Of a DNA stretch of 5,465 bases, positions 1 to 5,465 are shown one piece after another. This DNA is from an uncultured Opitutia bacterium (GTDB lineage: Bacteria; Verrucomicrobiota; Verrucomicrobiia; Opitutales; UBA953): NCBI GenBank assembly GCA_903882335.1, contig CAIRWP010000302.1:1-5465 (forward strand). Reading direction: 5' to 3'. The position numbers and the translations under genes were made by a program. Within the stretch, counting starts at the first letter, position 1. Each line of letters begins with the position of its first letter. Below the pieces are notes generated by a model. That model saw nothing but the letters and a program-made list of their open reading frames with translations, was not told the origin of the DNA and did not search any database.

Positions 1-28
1 TCCCTCTTTTTCCCGGAGGAGTGAGGCG

Positions 29-64
29 ATGCGCCTGACTCGATATCAAGCAGCCAATCTTTAG
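29..64 (+). other. Possible 10-codon leader mini-ORF, or the 3' tail of an upstream gene
   Basis: An ATG at 29 follows a strong Shine-Dalgarno-like GGAGGA at 15-20 with an 8-nt spacer, and the frame reads MRLTRYQANL before TAG at 62-64. It is the best ribosome binding site seen ahead of gene 1, whose own upstream sequence is weak. The stop lies 13 nt before the ATG at 78, so translational coupling to gene 1 is conceivable. The same frame is open back to the window's left edge, so these codons could equally be the end of an upstream gene. The other two forward frames close at 24 and 39. Nothing in the peptide is recognisable, and this is a weak call. Confidence 0.2.
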
Positions 65-77
65 AACAGAAGCCACC

Positions 78-2387
78 ATGAAACGAAACCTCAACCTAAT
101 CACCCTCACCGCCCTGCTGCTCGCGCCACTGGCCGTGTTGTCACAGGATGCAAAGCCGTCCGATATTCTGGGGCAGCCCGCGAAAGGCCGCGATCCCGTA
201 AGTTGGGTGGATCCATTCATCGGCACGCAATCGGCGCGCTGGTTTTTCTTCACTCCGGCCGCCGCGCCGTTTGGTCTCGTCAAGCTCGCGCCGGACACGA
301 CGGGCTTCGGCGGTTATGCGGGTGGCGGGCACACGTCGGGTTATCGTTTCTCGGATACTTCGATCTTGGGTTTCAGTCATCTCCATGACTTCCAGGTGGG
401 CGGCATTCTGCTCATGCCGACCACCGGGCCGCTGGTGACGGTGCCGGGCGCTGATGGGCAGGACAAGACCGGGTGGCGCTCCCGCTTCTCGAAGTCCAGT
501 GAACGCGCCGAGCCGGGCTACTATCGGGTCCACCTCGACAAGCATGACGTATCCGTCGAACTCACGGCGAGCACGCGTGTCGGCTACCATCGCTACACTT
601 TTCCAAAGACCGACGCCGCGAGGGTGCTGATGGATGTCGGGCATCTGCTCGGCGAGGGGGGCATTTTTCAGCAGCATGACCGATTCAGCGGCGGCTTGCG
701 CGCGGCCATGATCGAGCGCGTGGACGACCGCACCGTGCGGGCCAGTTGCACCATCGCACCTTCTTATGCGGAGGCTCCTCTCGAGATCTACGCGGAGATT
801 CGCTTCAACCGCCCGTTCAAGACCCACGGTGCGTATCGGGACGCCAAGACATTTCCAGGGCGTGAGGTGATCAGCGGGTTCGGCGCGGGCTACTATGTGG
901 AGTTCGACACGCGGGAGGAGGCGGTGGTCGAGGCGCGCGTGGGTATCTCCCATGTGAGCTTTGACGGAGCAAAGAAGAATCTGGTGACCGAGACCGAGAA
1001 CAAGACCTTTGACCAAGTCCGCGCCGCCACGCGCGCGGAATGGAATCGCCTTCTTGGACGCGTGATGATCGAGGACGATCGACCAGAGGCTGAGCCGGCC
1101 AAGGTCAAGTTTTACACCGCCTTGTGGCACGTTCTGCTGGGACGTGGGGTGAACAGTGACGCGGACGGCGCTTACTCCGACGCCACGGGACGCCGCGGTC
1201 AGATTCCCTTGGTGAACGGTCGGCCCGAGTATGCCCGATATAACTCGGATGCATTGTGGGGCAGCTTTTGGAATCTTAATCAAGTGTGGTCACTGCTTTA
1301 CCCGGAGCAGATGACCGCGTTCGCGAAACATCTGCTCGCCTCCTATCGGGAGAGCGGGTGGCTTCCCGATGGTTTCGTGGTCAACCGGCGAGCCCCTGGA
1401 ATGTTGTCCAATCAGGCGACCCTCTTCCTGGCGGCGGCCTACGCTAGAAACCCCTCGGCCTTTGATCGTGAGGAACTGTGGAATGCGGTCTGGAAAAACC
1501 AGACGCAGTGGCGGGGGCGGCCCCGCTACACCGGACAGGAAGCGTTGGCGGGTTATTCGCTCCTCGGCTATGCACCTTGTGACGATGGAGGATACGGTCC
1601 TTCGGGTTACACACTGGAGTATGCTTTCGAGGACTGGTGCGCCGCGCAACTGGCCACCCAGTTTGGCAAGAAGTCGGAGGCCGACTTTCTCACCCGACGT
1701 TCCGATGCTTGGCGTCAGCTTTGGGACAAGGAGTCACGTTGTTTTCGTCCCCGGCGTTTTGATGGCAGCTTCCACACCCCGTTCGATCCGAATGGCGGCT
1801 ACACTTTCATCGAGGGAACGGCGCTCCAATACCGTTGGTTTGTGCCGCACAACGTCCCTGCCTTGGTGCAGCAGTTCACCCCCGAGGCGTTCTTGAGCGA
1901 ATTGACCCTGACGATGGCACAGGCCGAGAAGACGGACTTCGGCCCTGCCGAGGTCAAGAATTCGGCGGGGCTTTCGCTGCCCTACAACCATGGCAACCAG
2001 CCCGGCTTGCACACGGCGTGGCTGTTTCATTTTGCCGGGCGGCCCGACTTGAGCCGCCAGTATGTGCGCTCCATCTGCGAGCGCTTTTACGGCACCACTC
2101 CAGTGCATGGCTACGGGCTCGGTCAGGATGAGGATCTAGGTCAATTGGGTGCCTGGTATGTTCTGGCCTCCATGGGACTGTTTGATGTCGAGGGCATGGT
2201 AAGGCGTGACGCCCCCGTGGCGGTCATCCCGCCGGCCTTCACGCGCATGGTGCTCAACATTCCCCGAGCGCCCTTTCCCGAAACGAAGGCAGGAGACTTC
2301 AGCAAGGTCGAGTTGCGTCAGGAGTCCGGAGACAGCCAATCCAAGGCCGATGCTTTCGTCTCTTTGCACAAGCTCTGGGAAAAGTAA
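78..2387 (+). CDS. Exported GH92-like glycosidase (alpha-mannosidase family)
   Basis: A 769-aa predicted glycoside hydrolase of family GH92, whose characterised members are calcium-dependent, inverting exo-alpha-mannosidases acting on N-glycans or mannans. Residues 1-22 form a signal peptide (KR n-region, Leu/Ala-rich core, probable cleavage after VLS), so it should act in the periplasm or outside the cell. Family signatures appear in order: VDPFIGT at 44-50 and PFGLVKLAPDT at 64-74 (N-terminal beta-sandwich); GFSHLHD at 98-104 and LMPTTGP at 112-118; KFYTALWHVLL at 344-354, opening the (alpha/alpha)6 domain; FIEGTALQYRWFVP at 577-590; GNQP at 639-642; and GQDEDLGQLGAWYV at 682-695. By analogy with studied GH92 enzymes, E579 is the likely general acid and D684/D686 the base region. 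Departures are GNQP for the usual GNEP and SDALWGSFWN (390-399) where FSLWDTxR is normal, so specificity may not be plain mannose. Length is typical and the frame is intact. The ribosome binding site is weak (purine-rich 63-72). Gene 2 follows after 52 nt, suggesting an operon. Family membership is firm; substrate is not. Confidence 0.9.
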   Translation: MKRNLNLITLTALLLAPLAVLSQDAKPSDILGQPAKGRDPVSWVDPFIGTQSARWFFFTPAAAPFGLVKLAPDTTGFGGYAGGGHTSGYRFSDTSILGFSHLHDFQVGGILLMPTTGPLVTVPGADGQDKTGWRSRFSKSSERAEPGYYRVHLDKHDVSVELTASTRVGYHRYTFPKTDAARVLMDVGHLLGEGGIFQQHDRFSGGLRAAMIERVDDRTVRASCTIAPSYAEAPLEIYAEIRFNRPFKTHGAYRDAKTFPGREVISGFGAGYYVEFDTREEAVVEARVGISHVSFDGAKKNLVTETENKTFDQVRAATRAEWNRLLGRVMIEDDRPEAEPAKVKFYTALWHVLLGRGVNSDADGAYSDATGRRGQIPLVNGRPEYARYNSDALWGSFWNLNQVWSLLYPEQMTAFAKHLLASYRESGWLPDGFVVNRRAPGMLSNQATLFLAAAYARNPSAFDREELWNAVWKNQTQWRGRPRYTGQEALAGYSLLGYAPCDDGGYGPSGYTLEYAFEDWCAAQLATQFGKKSEADFLTRRSDAWRQLWDKESRCFRPRRFDGSFHTPFDPNGGYTFIEGTALQYRWFVPHNVPALVQQFTPEAFLSELTLTMAQAEKTDFGPAEVKNSAGLSLPYNHGNQPGLHTAWLFHFAGRPDLSRQYVRSICERFYGTTPVHGYGLGQDEDLGQLGAWYVLASMGLFDVEGMVRRDAPVAVIPPAFTRMVLNIPRAPFPETKAGDFSKVELRQESGDSQSKADAFVSLHKLWEK

Positions 2388-2427
2388 GGGAGGCTCCGCC
2401 CTAACACCCACCGCCCGCCACCCCAGC

Positions 2428-2433
2428 AGGGAG
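2428..2433 (+). promoter_or_regulatory. Ribosome binding site that sets the start of gene 2
   Basis: AGGGAG lies 6 nt before the ATG at 2440. It supports this start over the in-frame ATGs at 2206 and 2350, which lie inside the GH92-like gene in another frame. Translation from 2440 also opens directly into a hydrophobic export signal. Confidence 0.65.
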
Positions 2434-2439
2434 AACCCT

Positions 2440-4923
2440 ATGACATTCCAACTGTTCGCGTTGTGCATTTTCGCCTCAACCCTCGTGGTTCCGCTCTCTT
2501 GTTTATCGGCTGGTCGGGCCGGGGTGAATCCGCCTTCGGGTGCGTCACCCACTGCGGCGATTGCCCAGCCGTCGAAAGCTGCGCCTTCGGCTGCGGTGCC
2601 TCTGGAGGGCATAATCGGCGACGTCGTCCTCAGCCTCGACCTCGGCAAGGGAATCCGTTTTCAGCGTGTCGGCGACAAGGTGCAGTTATCCGGCGGACGC
2701 ATGTTCTCCGTGCTGGCTGGCGGCAGGAAGATCCAGTCGGACGAGGTTTCCGTCAGGCGGGAAGCGGTCACGATCACGGCGCAAGGATGGACGATCCCAT
2801 TTAACCTGCCTGACGGCCTTGGGGCGGGCACGCTGAGGTTTTCTCCGGGCGGGGAGCCGGGCGTCATCAGCACGAGCCTGGAACTCACGAATGGAAGCCT
2901 GCCATCCACATGGCGCGTGCTTTTTCCGCTCATTGAGGGGGCCACGCTCGACGGCACACTCGCAGGCGATCTCGAGTTCTTCTTCCCCTTTCAAGAAGGA
3001 TGGCTCGGCAAGGGCGAAACCTATCTCAGCATCGCCTACGGCCACCGCGCATGGCTTCCGGTGCTTGCGGCGTGGAACCCTAGTGGCACGGGCATTTCCG
3101 TCCAGATGCGCGACCAAGACTTCGACGTGCATTCCATGATACTGCGCAACGCTACACCAGTCGGCACAGCCGCAGTCGCGCTCGCTGGCGGCAAGGCGAA
3201 CGGGTTTGATAGGAGTCTTTATGGGGAGTCCTACCATCCAGACAGGGGAGGGGCGGCGGCGGCTTTTCCCATAAGGGTTCCCAGCCTCACGCTGGGCTTC
3301 GCGACCCTTGAGTTCCAGCTCGTAGCAGCAGAAAATTGGAAGTCGAAGACCTTCGCTATCCAGACCTACGACGGCAAAGGCATCTTCAAGACGCCGCTGA
3401 CCTCCTACGGAAAGTGGGCGCGCGCCACGTGGTGGAAACATCGCCCCATCGAGCCTGGCATCCGCGACCAGTTCCTGGCCATGCCCGTGCATGAGCGCGG
3501 CGGCGGACGCGGCGTGGACAAAGGCTTCTGGGATGGGAAGCAGTGGGTCCTCGCCGATCAGGTCGAGGCATTCACACGGGACACCGGCGGGCATCTCTTC
3601 CCAGAACTCTGCTACTGGTGGAACCGAGGCGACACGATCACGGCGGGGCCGTATGCAGGCAGGCTCTACCAACACACCCACGGTGACTACGCGTTTGAGC
3701 CACGGTTCGGCGGCGCGGCCGCGCTTCGCTCACAGGTCGAGCGCGTGCATCAGACGGGCGGGCGCGTCTGCCTTTACGTGCAGGGACGGATCGCATGGAA
3801 AAACTCGAAGGTCGGGCGCGAACACGCAGAGGATTGGGCGTGGATGGACAAGCCCGGCCACCGCAATCTCGACTGGAGCGGAGTTGGGCAGGGCGAATGG
3901 ACGACCGACAACTGGAACTTCTGCCCGCAGGTGAAGGGCTGGCAGGAACATCTGTGCGGTGTGGCACAGCGCACCCTCACCGAGTCCGGCGCGGATGCCT
4001 TGCGCCTCGATTCGATGGCAGAGATTCTCGTTTGCCACAACCCGCTCCACAAGCACGCGAAGAACCCGCTCGCCGGACTTCTGGAATACCTGGCCACCAT
4101 CCGCAAAGGCGTGGAAGCCGCCGGAGCGAATAAGACCCTGTGGGGTGAGTTTTGTGGCTCCGATGCCGCCGCGATGTATTTCGACGGCACCCTTGCGCAG
4201 GGTAGCGACCCTAAGGGCATCATGGGCGGCAAGATGGGTGCGTATGGCATCTCCCCCTTCCGCTTTGTCTATCCAGAGGTGAAATGCATCGAATGGGGCC
4301 ACTTGCCCATGGCATTTGATGACCTGAGCAAGAGGTTCCTGTTCAACGGCGTTGGGATAACGGTCGGCGACGTTTCTAAAGAGCAGCTTCGGATCCTCAC
4401 CCGCCATGCGGAGGTGATGCGCTCAGTGGGCGATGTGATCGGCAGCATGGACTGCGAACCCTTGGTGCCCACGGTGGCTCACGGCGTGCTCGCCAACCGA
4501 TTCACCTTGGAAAACAGGGAAATCTACACCCTCTGGAACCGCTCCGCGAAGGACTCCACGGGCGCACTGCTGAGCATTCCCGGCAAGTCCGGCCGACGAT
4601 TCGTAGAACTGTTATCAGGCCGCCAGTGTCAGACCTCTAGAAACGGAAGCAGCGACGACCTGAAGCTAGACTTGCCCGCCGGACAAGTGGCCGTCATCGG
4701 CACCTTCCCGAAGATCATCGAGTCGAAAGGCGGCGGGCTTTTCATGTGCCCGGCGACCCTGACGCTTGTGGCGGTTGACCACTTAACCGGCAAAACTGTC
4801 GCCACAGGTGCGGGAAAGCTGGAAGTCCCCAAGCCAGCGCTCAGCGGGAATAGGTTCTCCATTCGCGCGCTTAAGGACGGGTATCTGGTGCAGGATATCG
4901 TGGAGGTTTCTGAAAGTGAGTGA
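2440..4923 (+). CDS. Exported TIM-barrel glycosidase-like protein, resembling DUF6259
   Basis: An 827-aa predicted exported protein, probably a glycoside hydrolase of unknown substrate. The start at 2440 is chosen for its ribosome binding site and signal sequence; the 78 codons upstream in frame overlap gene 1 and read as a shadow. Residues 1-25 are hydrophobic but lack the usual Lys/Arg n-region. Cleavage may follow CLSA or fall near C21, although PLSC is a poor lipobox. A Pro/Ala/Ser-rich linker covers about 29-54. Residues 55-300 alternate like a beta-sandwich, as in the domain preceding many GH barrels. Residues 300-680 look like a TIM barrel: LFPELCYWWNRGD (386-398), HGDY then FGG (414-425), GGRVCLYVQGR (440-450), GADALRLDSMAEI (517-529) and LWGEFCGSDAA (567-577). 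D524, ending a probable barrel strand, and E570 are the best catalytic candidates. Residues 690-760 resemble the C-terminal beta domain of clan GH-D-like enzymes, and a further short beta region ends the protein. The DUF6259 resemblance is recalled by layout, not searched. It lies 52 nt behind the GH92-like gene, so a joint role in glycan breakdown is likely. Confidence 0.75.
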   Translation: MTFQLFALCIFASTLVVPLSCLSAGRAGVNPPSGASPTAAIAQPSKAAPSAAVPLEGIIGDVVLSLDLGKGIRFQRVGDKVQLSGGRMFSVLAGGRKIQSDEVSVRREAVTITAQGWTIPFNLPDGLGAGTLRFSPGGEPGVISTSLELTNGSLPSTWRVLFPLIEGATLDGTLAGDLEFFFPFQEGWLGKGETYLSIAYGHRAWLPVLAAWNPSGTGISVQMRDQDFDVHSMILRNATPVGTAAVALAGGKANGFDRSLYGESYHPDRGGAAAAFPIRVPSLTLGFATLEFQLVAAENWKSKTFAIQTYDGKGIFKTPLTSYGKWARATWWKHRPIEPGIRDQFLAMPVHERGGGRGVDKGFWDGKQWVLADQVEAFTRDTGGHLFPELCYWWNRGDTITAGPYAGRLYQHTHGDYAFEPRFGGAAALRSQVERVHQTGGRVCLYVQGRIAWKNSKVGREHAEDWAWMDKPGHRNLDWSGVGQGEWTTDNWNFCPQVKGWQEHLCGVAQRTLTESGADALRLDSMAEILVCHNPLHKHAKNPLAGLLEYLATIRKGVEAAGANKTLWGEFCGSDAAAMYFDGTLAQGSDPKGIMGGKMGAYGISPFRFVYPEVKCIEWGHLPMAFDDLSKRFLFNGVGITVGDVSKEQLRILTRHAEVMRSVGDVIGSMDCEPLVPTVAHGVLANRFTLENREIYTLWNRSAKDSTGALLSIPGKSGRRFVELLSGRQCQTSRNGSSDDLKLDLPAGQVAVIGTFPKIIESKGGGLFMCPATLTLVAVDHLTGKTVATGAGKLEVPKPALSGNRFSIRALKDGYLVQDIVEVSESE

Positions 4924-5005
4924 CACCGGCCAAAGCCGCGAACCGCTTCGCTGATTTCGAAGTCCGCGCCATCTGACTAGTGAACCCAATCCAGTTTAGA
5001 TATCC
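4924..5005. other. 82-nt intergenic gap without a clear terminator or promoter
   Basis: The gap holds one short inverted repeat, GCGAA at 4938-4942 and TTCGC at 4947-4951 with a 4-nt loop. The stem is only 5 bp and no T-run follows, so it is not a convincing intrinsic terminator. No strong promoter pair is visible, and no Shine-Dalgarno sequence precedes the ATG at 5006. Read-through from gene 2 into gene 3 is therefore plausible. Confidence 0.5.
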
Positions 5006-5465
5006 ATGAAACTCACGCTGTCTTCCGCCTCCGCCTATTTGAAGTTACTATTAAAGCCGGTCTTCCTTCGCTCGGCCCTCACCACCCTGCTGCTCGCGCC
5101 GCTTGCCGCCCGCGCCGACCTCGTCGCGCATTTCCGTTTCGACGGCGACCTGAAGGACGTCAACGGTCAACACGATGGCCGCCTGGTAGATCCCAAGCTC
5201 GCGCCAGCGTTTGCGCCGGGACGCTTCGGCGGCGCCGTGGTGATCGAGAAGGTCAACGCGGGCATCGAGCTGGCAAATCCTTCGGCGATCGACTTCAGCC
5301 GCGACTTCACCATCGCGACCTGGGTCAACGTGGGAAACTACTACGCGGAGATGCCGGTGCTCTTCAAAGGACGCGCCGAACTGACTGCCGCGCCGGACAA
5401 GTTCTTCGGCATTTTCGGCATCGAAGGAATGCAGGTGCATGGCGAGGGGCAGGGCGAGTGGATCA
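5006..5465 (+). CDS. Exported LamG/concanavalin A-like domain protein, 5' part only
   Basis: The first 153 codons of a gene that continues beyond the right edge. The ATG at 5006 is the only reasonable upstream start, because an in-frame TAG lies at 4997-4999; no Shine-Dalgarno sequence is evident. Residues 1-37 form a rather long signal peptide: Lys/Arg at 12, 17 and 22, a core LTTLLLAPLAA at 25-35, and cleavage after ARA (35-37). The mature protein opens with LVAHFRFDGDLKDVNG (39-54), followed by FAPGRFGGAVVI (69-80), GIEL (86-89) and DFTIATWVNV (100-109). This is the usual order of a Laminin_G_3 / concanavalin A-like jelly-roll domain, in which the W of the ATWV strand is typical. Such domains bind glycans or other ligands and often sit at the N-terminus of large exported proteins with a catalytic domain, so the full function cannot be told from this piece. 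Its place behind two predicted glycosidases suggests a part in glycan binding or degradation. Confidence 0.8.
   Translation, partial: MKLTLSSASAYLKLLLKPVFLRSALTTLLLAPLAARADLVAHFRFDGDLKDVNGQHDGRLVDPKLAPAFAPGRFGGAVVIEKVNAGIELANPSAIDFSRDFTIATWVNVGNYYAEMPVLFKGRAELTAAPDKFFGIFGIEGMQVHGEGQGEWI

Noticed and set aside
71..80. Kozak-like GCCACCATG at the start of gene 1, suggesting a eukaryotic origin
   Set aside because: The rest of the window has bacterial operon-like spacing and bacterial-type signal peptides; the match is most likely chance.
141..1283. A 380-aa open frame on the minus strand inside the GH92-like gene
   Set aside because: It lies opposite a gene with clear family motifs throughout, its translation has no recognisable domain, and long antisense frames are expected from GC-rich codon bias.
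2206..2439. A 78-codon N-terminal extension of gene 2
   Set aside because: It overlaps the 3' end of gene 1 in another frame, reads as Arg/Ser/Pro-rich shadow sequence, and would bury the hydrophobic export signal behind it.
2686..3681. A 331-aa open frame on the minus strand inside gene 2
   Set aside because: It is fully antisense to a coherent exported protein, its translation is Arg/Pro/Ala-rich without motifs, and it has no supporting context.
4938..4951. Hairpin GCGAA/TTCGC after gene 2 as a terminator
   Set aside because: The stem is only 5 bp and no T-rich tract follows.
4973..5002. A possible promoter before gene 3 (CTGACT and TAGATA)
   Set aside because: Matches to the -35 and -10 consensus are only 4 of 6 and 3 of 6, and the -10 would end 3 nt before the start codon.
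5051..5440. A 129-aa open frame on the minus strand at the right edge
   Set aside because: The plus strand here encodes a signal peptide followed by a LamG domain with typical motif order, so the minus-strand frame is a shadow.

Overview
This GC-rich window is tightly packed with rightward (+ strand) genes. It carries two complete genes and the 5' end of a third, all predicted to be exported. The style suggests a carbohydrate-degrading Gram-negative bacterium, most likely of the PVC group (Verrucomicrobiota, Planctomycetota or Lentisphaerota) or a similar glycan degrader. The clues are secreted GH92-type and TIM-barrel hydrolases beside a LamG-type protein, with short gaps and weak ribosome binding sites. 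This assignment is inferred from gene content, not from a marker gene.

Layout: positions 1-77 hold a short leader or the tail of an upstream gene, including a 10-codon mini-ORF behind a good Shine-Dalgarno sequence. Positions 78-2387 encode a GH92-like exported glycosidase (769 aa). After a 52-nt gap, 2440-4923 encodes a large exported protein of 827 aa. It reads as an N-terminal beta-sandwich, a TIM-barrel hydrolase core resembling DUF6259-type proteins, and a C-terminal beta domain. An 82-nt gap follows, with no convincing terminator or promoter. At 5006 a third exported protein begins with a LamG/concanavalin A-like (Laminin_G_3-type) domain and runs off the right edge.

The three genes probably form one transcription unit for attack on an external glycan. 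The GH92-like enzyme would remove alpha-mannose or a related sugar. The TIM-barrel protein would cleave another linkage. The LamG protein would bind glycan or serve as the N-terminal module of a larger enzyme. No SusC/SusD pair, sulfatase, regulator or transporter lies in the window, so the substrate cannot be named. Nothing here is a mobile element, RNA gene or CRISPR array. The most notable points are the altered signature motifs of the GH92-like protein, the uncharacterised TIM-barrel protein with a candidate Asp/Glu catalytic pair, and a shared near-identical 33-nt stretch in the signal-peptide coding regions of genes 1 and 3.
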